A program made the translations under genes and the position numbers. The notes under the pieces were generated by a model that saw nothing but the letters and a program-made list of their open reading frames with translations, made no database searches and had not been told where the DNA came from. A DNA stretch of 64,000 nt from Auriscalpium vulgare (taxonomy: Eukaryota; Basidiomycota; Agaricomycetes; Russulales; Auriscalpiaceae): the NCBI GenBank assembly GCA_019915015.1, contig JAHBBC010000002.1, positions 1,736,001 to 1,800,000 on the forward strand, given 5' to 3'. Shown piece by piece: positions 22,175 to 34,579 of the stretch; positions within the stretch are counted from its first letter, which is position 1; the number at the start of each line of letters is the position of its first letter.

Positions 22175-24410
22175 TCAAGCGATAGCGTTCACTGGCCGTG
22201 TATACCTTGGGATAAATATGTATATTTTGATCAGCAAAATACAGTGCAATAGGATGTTTAGAATCTGTAGGTGCAAATGTAATAAACCATGTTGGAGCCC
22301 CAATATAGCTCATAAGAGCCCAAAGTTCATTGCGCTTGTACTTGTTATTTGTTCGCGAGCCTTGTACATGCTGAGCTACATGGTCCAAATCATTGATAAT
22401 TGCAAAGCATTCCTTCTCTGCCTCTCCATTAGCAGTTTCAAATTCGCCATCTACCATTCGCTGAATCATATCATTTAGCACAGCTTCATTTACACCAAGT
22501 AGTCGCCTGGCAATATCTGGAAAGGTTGCCTTTTGAGTTAGCAAATACCCTCCAGTATTGCTTCTTTTGATTTGTTCATGATTGAATGCAATCAGTGGGA
22601 ACAAAGGCTCTAGTTGAAAGCGTTTGTCATGATACATCAACAGCGCCTGTTTTCGTGCACTTTCGCTAATTTTTGAGTACCCATTCTCATTTCCAATGCC
22701 GCCAAGACCATAAGGGAAGAGCCAGGGAAAGGCTTGTGGATACAGCTGAGGATTATTATATGTGCTCTCTGGTGTATCATTATGCCCTAGGCCGAGTGCA
22801 TATCCATTTTTTGAATTTATATACTGAAGTGCAAGGGCTTTTAACTGTGTGCCAGATTTCTTCTCCAGCTCAGCACCTGTCAGTGTATGCAGAATGAACG
22901 GACATTCTCCTTCTGCTGTACCTTCCTCATCTTCCACAGATTTATTTACTGCCTTGTCTTCAGAGTCTTTTTGTGATGGAGGGACTCGGTAGTCAATAAT
23001 AACTGGTGGCTCATCTTCAGAGTAGGTTGCAAGATTGTCATAAGAGATATCAAGGTCTGCATAGTCTGCATGGTTGACTTTGAGCCATTCAAGAGCAACA
23101 GCCACTTTGTTTCTGCGAACAAGAAATGGTGTTCTCCGATGCTCTCGAGTTGTAGGACGAGTGGGTCCAATATACACAAATGCCATCACATCATCCAGTT
23201 CATCTGCTCGAGGGGGCAAGACACTGTATATCCGTGGCATAGGCATTCCATACATTACTGCATTTGCAACCATTTTGTATTGACCAGAGGCCTGCACTTT
23301 GATGACACATCCATTTCGACATACTCTTGCAATAAGCATCTTTTCTGTAAATGACAAACCCTGCAACTGTGGTGGGACCTTCCCAATCCAATTGCCATTT
23401 GCTAATGCCTGGGAGGGAATCTTTCCTTTCTCCAATACATCCAAGCATGGTTTGCATATCTTTGAGCATGCATTATCAAGAATTGGTCCTTCTTCAACGA
23501 GAATTGGATCGTTAGGTGATTTGCGCTCCATTCGAGTCACAGGATATATACCCTTTGTATTCACAAGAAGACTGCGTTCAAAATCTGCTTCTTCCAAGGA
23601 AGTCATTGATTTGGACAGGGCCAATGTCCCACACACAGCACATCCTTCTTCTAGTAGGTTTTTTTTATTAATAGCATCACAATAATTAGTTGTAATCTTG
23701 TGTAGCAAAGCTTGGGAAGGGGGCTTTGGTGGAAAGACAGCTGTAGGAGCTGGCTGGACTTGCAGTTGCTTGGATGTCTGTATTCTTTTGATTTTGGGTT
23801 TATCAATTCCATTGAATTTGAAAAGTGTATTTGCATGCAAGCAAGCATCGCATGTATCAGAATGCAACATATGACTCTCCATTATATCATAGATTTTCAT
23901 TGTATTGTAACGCCATTGAATAGTTACATTATGTAAAGCACATATTTCAATCAATTCTGCCTTGCACAAACGAGTCAACTCAGCCAAAGGCATTTTGCAG
24001 ATTATCCACTGTGAGTCATCGTCACGATCCATAGGCAATGCCGATCCCATGTTTGCACCGTGACTACAAAATTCAAATTGCGATAACTGATGAAACTGAA
24101 TCGCAGATGTATCAACGCGATATCCCTGAAGCTCACTTAGCATCCACAGTGGTTTTTTCTTTCCACCCCCAATCAATGTGTAACTTGCGGGGTCTGGAAT
24201 CTTGGCTATATAACTAGGCAAAAATCCTACTATATATATGCATAAATAAACTAGAAAGACGGATATTATGATATTGTATCGCATGTTCTCAATGGGCCCT
24301 AGCCCTAGTAGTCCATTGACTTCAAAACACGCCCCAGCGGATGTCCTTTGACGGCAAAACAAAATAGCGAGTCTGTGCGTATCCCATAACAGTTGTGAAG
24401 GATGCCCCAT
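22113..24410 (-). CDS. Helitron Rep N-terminal part (separated by a one-base frameshift)
   Basis: The frame encodes a Cys-rich N-terminal part (MLHSDTCDACLH, CAVCGTL, CSKICKPC) and the Helitron-like N domain with ELWALMSYIGAPTWFITFAP and NNPVSGARFF. It overlaps the next frame by 62 nt. The reading passes from ARFF to NFMVETFIKVVLGV if one A of the AAA run at 22137-22139 is left out, so a single inserted base (or a base-calling error in a homopolymer) explains the split. Upstream of about 24200 the frame may include a short intron (GTATATATATAG...) and a hydrophobic stretch (IIISVFLVYLCIYIVGFL) that could be an artefact of reading through it. The ATG is not certain. Confidence 0.75.
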   Translation of the reverse strand: MGHPSQLLWDTHRLAILFCRQRTSAGACFEVNGLLGLGPIENMRYNIIISVFLVYLCIYIVGFLPSYIAKIPDPASYTLIGGGKKKPLWMLSELQGYRVDTSAIQFHQLSQFEFCSHGANMGSALPMDRDDDSQWIICKMPLAELTRLCKAELIEICALHNVTIQWRYNTMKIYDIMESHMLHSDTCDACLHANTLFKFNGIDKPKIKRIQTSKQLQVQPAPTAVFPPKPPSQALLHKITTNYCDAINKKNLLEEGCAVCGTLALSKSMTSLEEADFERSLLVNTKGIYPVTRMERKSPNDPILVEEGPILDNACSKICKPCLDVLEKGKIPSQALANGNWIGKVPPQLQGLSFTEKMLIARVCRNGCVIKVQASGQYKMVANAVMYGMPMPRIYSVLPPRADELDDVMAFVYIGPTRPTTREHRRTPFLVRRNKVAVALEWLKVNHADYADLDISYDNLATYSEDEPPVIIDYRVPPSQKDSEDKAVNKSVEDEEGTAEGECPFILHTLTGAELEKKSGTQLKALALQYINSKNGYALGLGHNDTPESTYNNPQLYPQAFPWLFPYGLGGIGNENGYSKISESARKQALLMYHDKRFQLEPLFPLIAFNHEQIKRSNTGGYLLTQKATFPDIARRLLGVNEAVLNDMIQRMVDGEFETANGEAEKECFAIINDLDHVAQHVQGSRTNNKYKRNELWALMSYIGAPTWFITFAPTDSKHPIALYFADQNIHIYPKVYTASERYRLIANNPVSGARFFKFYGGDIH

Positions 24411-24842
24411 GATGATGGTTCAGGTCAAAGAGCGAGCGGTGAAATTTTCACCTTTGATAAGCGACATGCGCATGTATTTCCTACGGTCACATGACCTAAC
24501 AGATTTTGCAGACGTTCCGCTTTGGTTACTTGATTTTGTCATATGCCTCTCTCCTGTTGCCTCCCTTCTTTACGATTGCCATAATTCCATTGCCATGAAC
24601 AGGAGCTCCTGCTCAATACGCCGCACAATGAAGTAATGGCTTCAACGATGCCCCAGATTTTAGCTGGCCACTTGCTACCGCTTCTGAGGTATCAAATCAT
24701 ATCATGCAAAGTTGCTCGTTCAAGATTGGACAATTGCGTAGATGAGTTTTATAATGCCCACAGAAGGCATATTGTGAAGTACACCACATGACAACCCAAC
24801 CAACAATGAATAGTACGCTTTTAAACAAGCATCGCCCGCTGT

Positions 24843-27800
24843 CTACACATAGCCCCCCACAGTGGCCATGACGTTGGCACCCACAATGCTAAATCCCAAG
24901 CCCCACTGTCCGTCGCTCCGCTTGAATTTATTAGCGGTGAAGAGGACACTGACGAGCGCCTCCCTGGGAACCTCACCCTGCCAGAGTGGACAAGGCATCT
25001 CTGGGCCTTTCTGCCGCGCAATGGACGGAATCCATACATTCGGACGGAAGGTACCATCCGTGGGTTGTAGAAGTGCCGGCGAGCATCAAACACGGGCACT
25101 GTACAAAAAGGTCAGACATATTCAAAAAGCCGTTGGTAGGAGATGCTCACCGTCATCAGTGGCCTTGAGCGCAGTGCGGGAGATCCGAGGGTCCATCAGA
25201 TTATTGGTGCTGCTCCCAACAGCCTTTTTAACGACTGTGCGATTGGTAGTCACTATTGAACAAGATATATCAGTAAGACGGCGAAGTGTCAGATTTCGAG
25301 GTATTTACCATTGCGCTTGGACTGGGATGTGCGATCAATGCTGCCCATCGCAGTGGTGAACTTGATAGCACCAGTGGGAGTGCTCCAATAGATCATGTTG
25401 CGGCACCCCAGGAGATGCCCAAACATAGCAAAGCTGCGCTCTGCCTCCCCACCAATGGGAAAGCCTTCAATGCCGCGCTGGGACTTGGCTGCAGCCGCAA
25501 AGCCAACAGTCTGTCCATCTCCACACAAATATGAGTTGTCAAGGAAGACTTGCATCTCAAATATGATTGTCTGCCCCGTCTCTGAATTGATCAATCCAAA
25601 AGACTCTTGGCCTGCTCGATGGTTTATGGCCACCATCGCAATCTGCGATGTGTCCAAGATGCGAACTGGGCGATGGATGTTGGCAGCATCGTCAGAACCC
25701 AGACCTATGTAGTCGCAGATCGCACTGTAAAATCTGTAAGCATAAATATTGAATAAAGTAGGCTTCGCATATACCTATAACTGAGGTTCTGCCCATACTC
25801 ATCGTCTCGTTTGAAAACAATTAGAGAGGCTGTCGCAATGTTGCCAGTCTGATTCATCGCCACATTACTAAAGAGATGCATTAGTTCTAGTAGTAATAAT
25901 AGTAGTAGATGAAGGACGTACCGAAGTGCTATCAGATGTTGTAGCACAGATCGGGCTCTAGGTCTTCTGTCTGCGAGACTTCGTCGTCTTTCATCAACCC
26001 ATTCTAAACAAGATGTCAGATCAAGTTAAAATTAGCAAACATGTCGCTCACCCGTCATCTTGATTTTCAGCGGCGCCTTCATTGCCACTGGGAGATATAC
26101 CAGCAGTCGTGGAAGGCTGCAGAGGCACAACAGTAGACTGCTCGGGCGCGATGGTGACGGACATGTCAGGCGATATGTCGACATTGAAGGATGCCACAGT
26201 CGATGAAGATGAGGTACTGTTTGCTTTAAAGACGTCCGATGTTGGGGAGAGGAATGGGGCCTGAGCCGGGTCGAATGGACTAGAGGGCCAAGCAATATAA
26301 GGCGAGATAGGCGAAGGAGGGTTGGCAGGAGGTTCATCAGGCGTAGTAGGAGATGAATGCATGCTAGAGTTACATGGTGTTAGTATGAATTGTATGCCAG
26401 AGGGACGGGACACACATTGGCACAGCCGCCTTCTTCTTTCCGTTGACTTTGGCCTTGCGCACCTGCTCCAGGAGGAACTTCTTGTGAGCTGCTTCATCCT
26501 CATCCTCAGTGTCTGTGATGGCCGTCGGCGCCAGCATGGAGTCGCTGGAAGATGCCCCCGCTTGACTACGCGAGGGTGTCTTAGGGTAGCGCTTTTTACT
26601 GGAAGGTGATATTAGTCACGTATGCATACTGAAATTTGCGCAACATACATAGGCGACAACTCCACATCTTCCTTGTTCTTGAAATGGACCTGAGGCCCAA
26701 AGCTGAGAACATAAAGAGTTAGTCATATAGAAAATGAAATGATATGGGCCAACGTACACATCGTCACTCGAAGCAATGAAGTCATTGAAACCTTCAAAGT
26801 CTGACGCATCGAAGTCAGAAAACTCAACGTCAGTCAGACCATCTTTGGCGTCGTCAGACTCTTCTGCCATGTTGTCAATAAACAGGCTGGTCTGTTTTTT
26901 GCCCTTCGGTGGTCCTCCTGTGCTGCATGGAATGTAAGTCTACGTTGCCGGCCATCTATATATTGAAGACAACTCACCGAACACCCATGCGATCCTTCCG
27001 AGTCTCCTTGGACTGAAGAGAGCTTGGCGCCAGCAAAATGGGCTCCTGCAATACATGTGTCAGTTGTTGGTGTTGCATATGAGTAATGGAGAGGACATAC
27101 AGAAGCTTAGCAGGCTCCGCAACCTTAGTCTTGGCCTTGCGCGGCGCTCCTGGAATGGCAGACTTCCCCTCCAGGGACCTAGTCCCAGATCAGTTGTCAA
27201 GGCATATGTAAAATAAATAAAGGACGCACGGAGGAGTCAACTTCTGCAAAGCAGCGTTGTCTGCATTCTGATTCCATATTTGGAATCAGTGCTTTCAAGC
27301 AGAAAAATATGCCGTCGGAGTCCGAAGTAAAGTACAGTTTACGGTTTCACCCGGGCACACACCCGAGTTTTTCCGGTCGACAGTTTTACTCTTATATCTT
27401 CGTGGAAACAAGTTGGATTTGCGATTGCTTTGTACCATTGGGAAGGTATGAGGAACAGCTTTCGAATGGTGCTTGTTTCATGAAATTTGAATGAGCAGAT
27501 CGTGAGGAGTTAGTTTATGATGTTCAGGCTGTTATCTTCATGTTTTTTAAATACTAAAAAGATCGCTTGCTGTTTTAATCGTTGAAATTATTGTGATGAC
27601 ATTGTGAACATATCAACATTAGTTGCAAGATTGTGCATTCCTTGTCACATAATCTCTTGCTTTCATGATATTTGGATGAGCACACTGTGAGGTGTTGCTT
27701 TATGAAATTGAGACTATGCTTTTGAATTACGAATTCAGTATTGTCACCTCTGCTCTCTGCGGGGCTGACAATATAAATTAAAAATTGAGGCTCTGGTGCA

Positions 27801-30800
27801 ATATATATTGAAACAGGGGCCAAGTGTAGTCCGGTTTGAATTTGATTGAATAGTCAACATAGATAGTCAATATAAATCTAGGAAGGCGCTGAGAGTTAGG
27901 TGTGATCCAAATTAAATATCCAGCCTGGTGGCATGATGTGAATTAATACAGGGGCTGAGAGCATTCTGGTGTGGCATGATGTGAATTTATACAAGGCTGA
28001 GTGCATTTTTTTGTGATCTCAATTAAAAATCCATCCAAGTGGTGTGATGCAGATTTCAACAGGGCTGAGTGCATTTCTATGTGAGCTGAATTAAAAATCC
28101 ACCCTGGTCATCTGATGTGAATTTAAACAGGGCTGAGTGCATTTCAGTGTGATCTGAATGAAATATTCAGCCCGGTGGTGTGATATTAATAAAACAGGGG
28201 CTGAGTGCATTCTGGTTTGGTGTGATATGAATATCAAGAGGGCTGAGTGCATTTGTTGAGCTTCAAATTAAATATTCAACCTGGTGGCATGATGTGAATA
28301 TAAAGGGGGCTGAGTGCATTTTGGTATGATCTGAATTAAAAATCCACCCTACTCGTCTGATATGAATATCAACATGGCTGAGTGCATTTTGTTGTGCTTT
28401 GAATTAAATATTCAGCCCAGTGGGATGATGTGAATTAAAACAGGGGCTGAGTGCATTTTGGTGTGATCTGAATCAAAAATCCACCCTGGTCGTCTGATAT
28501 GAATATCAAGATGGCTGAGTGCATTTTGTTGTGCTTTGAATTAAATATCTAGCCCGGTGGCATGATGTGAATTAAAACAGGGGCTGAGTGCATTTTGGTG
28601 TGATCTGAATTAAATATTCAGCCTGGTGGCATGATGTGAATTAAAACAGGGGCTGAGTGCATTTTGGTGTGATCTGAATTAAAAATCCAGCCCGGTGGTG
28701 TGATGTGAATTTAAACAGGGGCTGGGTGTATTCCGGTGTGATCTGAATCCAGCCTGGTGGTTTGATGTAAATTAAAATGGGGCTGAGTGCATTTTGATGT
28801 GCTTTGAATGAAATATTCAGCCCAGTGGCATGATGTGAATGAAAATAGGGGCTTTGTGCATTTTGTTGTGCTTTGAATAAATATTCAGCCCATTGGCATG
28901 ATGTGAATTAAAACAGGGGCTGAGCGTATTTTGGTGTGATCTGAATTAAAAATCCAGCCCGGTGGTTTGATGTGAATTTAGACAGGGGCTGGGTGCATTC
29001 TGGTGGGATCTGAACTGAAAATCCAGCCTGGTGGTTTGATGTAAATTTAAATGGGGCTGAGTGCATTTTGGTGTGCTTTGATCAGCCCAGTGGCATGACG
29101 TGAATGAAAACAGGGGCTTTGTGCATTTTGTTATGCTTTGAATTAAATATTCTGCCCAGTGGCATGATGTGAATTAAAACAGGGGCTGAGTGCATTTTGG
29201 TGTGATCGGAACTAAAAATCCACCCTGGTTGTCTGATATGAATATCAACATGGCTTTGTGCATTTTGTTGTGCTTTGAATTAAATATTCAGCCCGGTGGC
29301 ATGATGTGAATTAAAACAGGGGCTGAGCGTATGTTGGTGTGATCTGAATTAAAAATCCAGCCCGGTGGTTTGATGTGAATTTAAACGGGGCTGAGTGCAT
29401 TTTGGTATGATCTGAATTAAAAATCCACCCTGGTCATCTGATATGAATATCAACATGGCTGAGTGCATTTTGTTGTGCTTTGAATTAAATATTCAGCCCA
29501 TTGGCATGATGTGAATTAAAACAGGTGCTGAGCGTATTTTGGTGTGATCTGAATTAAAAATCCAGCCCGGTGGTTTGATGTGAATTTAGACAGGGGCTGG
29601 GTGCATTCTGGTGGGATCTGAACTGAAAATCCAGCCTGGTGGTTTGATGTAAATTTAAATGGGGCTGAGTGCATTTTGGTGTGCTTTGATCAGCCCAGTG
29701 GCATGACGTGAATGAAAACAGGGGCTTTGTGCATTTTGTTATGCTTTGAATTAAATATTCTGCCCAGTGGCATGATGTGAATTAAAACAGGGGCTGAGTG
29801 CATTTTGGTGTGATCGGAACTAAAAATCCACCTGGTTGTCTGATATGAATATCAACATGGCTTTGTGCATTTTGTTGTGCTTTGAATTAAATATTCAGCC
29901 GGTGGCATGATGTGAATTAAAACAGGGGCTGAGCGTATGTTGGTGTGATCTGAATTAAAAATCCAGCCCGGTGGTTTGATGTGAATTTAAACGGGGCTGA
30001 GTGCATTTTGGTATGATCTGAATTAAAAATCCACCCTGGTCATCTGATATGAATATCAACATGGCTGAGTGCATTTTGTTGCGCTTTGAATTAAATATTC
30101 AGCCCGGTGGCATGATGTGAATTAAAACAGGGGCTGAGTGCATTTTGGTATGATCTGAATTAAAAATCCACCCTACTCGTCTGATATGAATATCAACATG
30201 GCTGAGTGCATTTTGTTGTGCTTTGAATTAAATATTCAGCCCAGTGGGATTATGTGAATTAAAACAGGGGCTGAGTGCATTTTGGTGTGATCTGAATCAA
30301 AAATCCACCCTGGTCGTCTGATATGAATATCAACATGGCTCAGTGCATTTTGGTATGATCTGAATTAAAATCCACCCTGGTCGTCTGATATGAATATCAA
30401 CATGGCTGAGTGCATTTTGTTGTGCTTTGAATTAAATATTCAGCCCGGTGGCATGATGTGAATTAAAACAGGGGCTGAGTGCATTTTGGTATGATCTGAA
30501 TTAAAAATCCACCCTACTCGTCTGATATGAATATCAACATGGCTGAGTGCATTTTGTTGTGCTTTGAATTAAATATTCAGCCCGGTGGCATGATGTGAAT
30601 TAAAACAGGGGCTGAGTGCATTTTGGTGTGATCTGAATTAAAAATCCAGCCGGTGGTGCGATGTGAATTTAAACAGGGGCTGAGCGCATTCCGGTGTGAT
30701 CTGAACTGAAATTCTAGCCTGGTGGTTTGATGTAAATTTAAATGGGGCTGAGTGCATTTCGCTGTGCTTTGAATTAAAAATCTGTCCTGGTGGTATTATG

Positions 30801-31889
30801 TGAATTCAAGAAGTGGCTCGCCTCAGTAGGCTTAGGGTTTGATTACTTTCGAGTGTAGCATAGATTAAAGATTCAATATTGTTGCTTGTGTTTGTTCATG
30901 GCCTAGGTGCCATATACATTAACAATTCAATATTGACTGCTCTATTGGCTTCTGAACTAACGCCATATGTAGTAAATTTGACCTCAGATCATTGTTCATG
31001 TAGATTTAGGTCAGTATATCATCCATCCTTATAAGCCACATGTTTGCTACAAATGCTTTCCTTCACCACTCCTTCTGCAAATAACAAACTCTAAAATTGT
31101 TGAACTCCAAATGAATAGACATCACTTGTAAGTATATATAAACCATAGCTCCCTCTTTGTTTCCTCATGTACAACTGAACAAATAATTGAGGGAAGACTG
31201 AGAATTTTGCATTCCCAAGGCATCTTTACTTTGTTGCTGGTATTTATAGTCACATTTTCAAATACATCATATACTCACCATAACATTATTAACTATGCTT
31301 GGATGGAATCGCCTGCCGTGCGTAGCAACGGCTCTCTTCAACATGTCCATGGGAACATCGTTAGGTGCAGGTATCACCGTGGGCTTCTTGACGCGCCTAT
31401 ACAAGTATATCAGCATATCAAACATCAATATATATACGAAAAACACACCTCGCTGGCACAATGGACTGCTTTTTGGCAGCACGCTTGACGGTCGGAGAGG
31501 ACAGCAAAACAAAGCCCTCATCGTCAGATGAGGCGCTAAAGGCATGTCAGACAATCAGCGTTACAAAGCATCGTTCAGCACACCTTTGCACAATGTAATC
31601 CGCCATCTCATCATCAGAGAGCTCGATGACAGAAGGTGTGGACACCGCCTTGACACCTCGAGCCTTAGACTTAGCCAGCTTGGGAACCGTGACAGACAAC
31701 TTGGGTGGCGCAGGCGCCCCCGACGCCGCAGAGGCAGCAAGCATGGCACTATATGAGAGGGATATCTTAGTCAAGGTAGAAAGTAATAAACAAATACTAA
31801 GATACTTGCCGTGTCGTGCGTCCAAGGAAGGGCTGGGCGGCCTTGCGACCAGCGATCTTGGAGATTTTTGCGGATTTAACAGGGGCCAT
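24843..31889 (-). CDS. Many-exon gene for an acidic, SUMO-motif-containing protein with unknown C-terminal domain; proposed 4-kb intron
   Basis: The minus strand reads as a chain of GT-AG exons. It starts at ATG 31889 (MAPVKSAKISK), runs through VIELSDDEM (a typical SUMO-interacting motif) and ASSDDEGFVLLSS to HPSIVNNVM (31279). A donor GTGAGT at 31278 can be joined in phase to KLTPPSLEGK (27243). Further exons carry Asp/Ser-rich disorder (DFDASDFEGFNDF), Pro/Ser-rich parts, then a folded-looking end (NQTGNIATASLIVFKRDDEYGQ, GLINSETGQTIIFEM, GHLLGCRNMIYWS, and the last exon GLGFSIVGANVMATVGGYV, stop at 24843-24845). The 24.9-25.1 kb exon shows one unexplained frame change. Whether both halves are one gene is inference from splice phase. 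I know no family for it. Confidence 0.45.
27880..30840. repeat. ~70-bp tandem satellite, about 42 copies, with ~608-bp higher-order period
   Basis: The consensus unit begins GGGCTGAGTGCATTTTGGTG and ends GATGTGAATTAAAACA. Variants alternate between a TGATCTGAATTAAAAATCCA form and a TGCTTTGAATTAAATATTCA form. A block with the unusual GCGTATTTTGG and GACGTGAATGAAAACA variants recurs at 28921 and 29529, giving a higher-order period of about 608 bp. The array is A/T-rich and non-coding and lies wholly within the proposed intron 27244-31278. Neighbouring parts of that intron (27300-27879 and 30841-31278) show only decayed units or plain A/T-rich sequence. Confidence 0.9.
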
Positions 31890-32332
31890 TGGATATGAGT
31901 GATGAGCGGATGAAGCAAGAGCACAGGGGCAAGAGTAGGGGTAGGCGGGTGGGTAGTCTGCGTGTGGGGGCAAACTGGCTCTCCAGCGACGCTGCTGCTC
32001 CCTTTTATACAGGACAGACAGACGCGCAGTATCATCTGTGAGAACATCGACTTGGAGAAAATTGAGCTGGTAGTATGCCCACCAAGCTTACTACAAACAT
32101 ATTACCCAGACAAGGGCTGTACGTATCGGTCAAAGAGATGCAAATCTGTTGGGGGAGGCCCCGGGCGTATGCTGCCATGTGCAATGAGTACGGCAGAGAG
32201 CATCCCTGAGTGTTGCCAACCGGAGCGTTCTTCAGCCGGACCTAGCGTATCTGCGATTTGGGGTGGACGGCGGAGTAATACTGCAGAAAAACACTGTGGT
32301 ATGGGATGAGGACTAGCTTAGGAACGTGCATC

Positions 32333-32520
32333 AAGCGCCTTAGCTGCGCGGTCAGGAGACCGACGCGTCCTAGGGCCACCAACGCGTAGGCGCTGTCCCA
32401 ATTTTGGTCACGGAACCAACGGCCGATAGGATGGACACAAGTTAAGCGCTGTCAACGCGGTCAGGAGACTGACGCGTTGCAGGGACACAAACGCGTACGC
32501 GCTGTCTCAGGGATGCGACA
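32333..32520. repeat. Two ~110-bp direct repeats
   Basis: GCGCGGTCAGGAGACCGACG at 32346 and ACGCGGTCAGGAGACTGACG at 32456 begin parallel stretches that also share an AACGCGTA block, GCGCTGTC and GCCGATA. Each unit carries two ACGCGT words. Confidence 0.7.
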
Positions 32521-32588
32521 GCCGATATGACCGCAACTCCGCAACAGGGTTATAGATGAAGCAGCTATGGATGTAAACACGTACGCGT
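32363..32588. promoter_or_regulatory. Cluster of five ACGCGT (MCB-like) sites between divergent genes
   Basis: ACGCGT lies at 32363, 32382, 32472, 32491 and 32583. In fungi this word is the core site of the MBF (Mbp1-Swi6) regulator of G1/S genes. The cluster stands about 470-700 bp upstream of the ATG at 31889 (minus) and about 0.8 kb upstream of the plus-strand gene, so it could serve both. Four of the five sites come from the local duplication. The stretch 32589-33426 behind it has a long open frame with no coding look; I leave it unannotated. Confidence 0.4.
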
Positions 32589-33426
32589 CACTTTAACTCC
32601 GCCCAGGTACAAAGACAGTGCTTCGCAGGATAGGCGTGCATCAGTAGAAGCATCATAAAGCTAAAAGCCTCTTTGTAGTGTAGCATATCAGCATCGCAGC
32701 CTCCCAAATCAGGAAATAATGCGGGTGACAAGTGAGAAGTTCAGATAGTAGGAAATACAAAGGGCAGAACAAAAGCCAAGCCAGTACCAGGCAAGCGAGC
32801 AGCATTTGTCAGGCGAGATTGCGCACCGGTGACCTGGAAGCAATCGCGCCCTCAGATCTCGTCGGTTATGGATGTCAGATGCAAAACATTGAGCGGAGTA
32901 TTCATGTGGCCGGGATGCTTAGAAATGGGACCAGGCAGGGTACCGGAGTATGTCCATCCCTGCAGAGACGAAGTGGGACATGTCCGCCACGGAGAAGGCA
33001 GCAGATGAGATCTCAGCCGGTTGGAATCGAACTGCTCGTCGTGAGATGCGATGGCAGTTCAAGGGTGTGCATTGGCAGACTGAAACGCAGTTGTCAGGTA
33101 CCCAAAGAAAAGCAAATACCTGCATACGCAATGCATGTAACAATATCCGTAAACCGGCGGCCAATGCCTGGAACGTCCGAAATGCACGGTGTAGGCCTGT
33201 CTTTGGATCATCAGCATGGAGCGCATCTACGAAAAGGTCTTAACGTCCACTTCGTCCATTTTTCCCCCCTCAACTCCTTCCGCCTCGCATCTCATCCATC
33301 GCCGACGTCGTTCACAATGTCCTCCACAGACTTGGTCATATTCCTATCGCATCCTGACTGCCGTGCGCCGTCTCTCTCTTGGCTCAGCCTGTGGTCTACT
33401 TGCTAATGTGTCAGTATAGTAAAGCA

Positions 33427-34579
33427 TGTACATGCCATGCTGGCAGACTTCCATGCTCGCCGCAACCCTCATGAGCAACTTACCGCTGTGCGTATCACAA
33501 CTAAATTGCTGATGTTTGTGTTATTGATGTGCCCTAGGGGAGTGAGACGCCTGGACTCACCTATACCAGGAACGGCACGGACATTGCGTACATCCTGCAG
33601 AAGGATGTAACAGGAGAGACGTACGAGGCGGTCTTTGAAGTACAGGGTGTCCTTACGGACTTCGACTTGCCGCCAGTCACGGAAAGAAATCAGTACGTGA
33701 ACCGCATCTACAATTCATCAATGTGATCCTCACATCACAGTCTCAGACTCATACCGAAGCCAGCTTGGGCCAAGCAGGCTGTCAAGATATGCGGTCTGGG
33801 TTCCCCGGCCTTTGACTCGTCGATTCGTGGCATAAGGACTCTTGGAGGTAAACTTGCGTCCCTTTACAAGGTTGGCGCTCTACAAGAGTGGTCTCCATCA
33901 GTGATCGGGGAATGGCCGAGCCTTGATTTTGCAACTCGCTATGTTACACCGCACGCATTTGCGAAGGGCCAACAGGCTGTCCCTTTCTCCAAGGATGTCG
34001 ACCCTCAAGGCCTCTTGTTGAAGACCACGTCATCGGTGGGCGTTCATCTTGAAGACAATCAAGTGCTGTACTATGAGGCACAACACAATGAGTACGTTGT
34101 CGTCATGCTTTCCTTCACCCCTCAGTACTCACCAGGACGCACAGCGATAATACAGTTATCTATCACCCGATTGATCCAGCTGTCATACGCATTGGGCAGA
34201 TCGTGCAGCTCCAGGTTGCTTTCACGTCAGTCCCGCTATGGGGGAAGAAGGGTCAGCATCAACTTGCCTGTAAACTGAGGTCAATTGCAATACTTGATCG
34301 TAATATTCAAGAGGTGCGTCTGGTTATCTCTATACCCTTTGCCTTGCCTAATATGTGTCCTAGGCGTTTCAGTTGTCTGAGCATATACGTGTGCACCGTC
34401 CATTGATGCAACGCATCCCAGTGGTTCCCAAACGTAGGGTGGGGTATGCGACCCCCGTTGCCAAGCGTACAAAGATGAGAGATTCTCCTGCAGACGGCAG
34501 TTCACCGATGGCCGTCGAGCAAGATATGGCGGGGCTATCGCTGGCACAGGATAAAGAGAATAGTCCTATATCTTCGTAG
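33427..34579 (+). CDS. Intron-rich gene, basidiomycete protein of unknown function
   Basis: Exons with clean GT-AG borders join to a protein of about 360 residues: ...HEQLTA, intron 33489-33538, GGSETPGLTYTRNG to PVTERN, intron 33693-33740, LRLIPKPAWAKQAVKIC to YYEAQHNE, intron near 34092-34135, THSDNTVIYHPIDPAVIRIGQIVQLQV to DRNIQE, intron 34314-34364, AFQLSEHIRVHRP to the stop at 34577. The parts PFSKDVDPQGLLLKTTS, VHLEDNQVLYYE and RIGQIVQLQVAFTSVPL resemble a widespread, unnamed basidiomycete family that I know only from memory. The first exon is uncertain; an ATG at 33318 may belong to it. The end is Lys/Arg-rich and may be nuclear. Behind it, 34580-35083 holds nothing I can name. Confidence 0.55.

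Larger units (their letters stand above)
16830..24410 (-). mobile_element. Autonomous Helitron (Rep-helicase type), minus strand
   Basis: The borders are set by the break at 16829/16830 and by the start of the Rep-helicase frame. The element's 3' side is the low-coordinate end: a 7-bp perfect hairpin lies 34 nt before the border, which fits Helitron 3' ends, although the last bases read CAAG rather than the usual CTRR. The 5' end (TC) could not be placed and may lie in 24411-24840, a stretch with no recognisable gene. If so, the element is somewhat longer than given. No copy of the interrupted target continues on the other side, so the insertion is not a simple one. Confidence 0.65.

Noticed and set aside
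27880..30840. Possible CRISPR array
   Set aside because: The repeats are contiguous 70-bp units with no unique spacers, and the genome is eukaryotic.
32732..33406. 224-codon open frame on the plus strand
   Set aside because: Composition is irregular, it ends within the promoter or first exon of the next gene, and it shows no domain or splice support.
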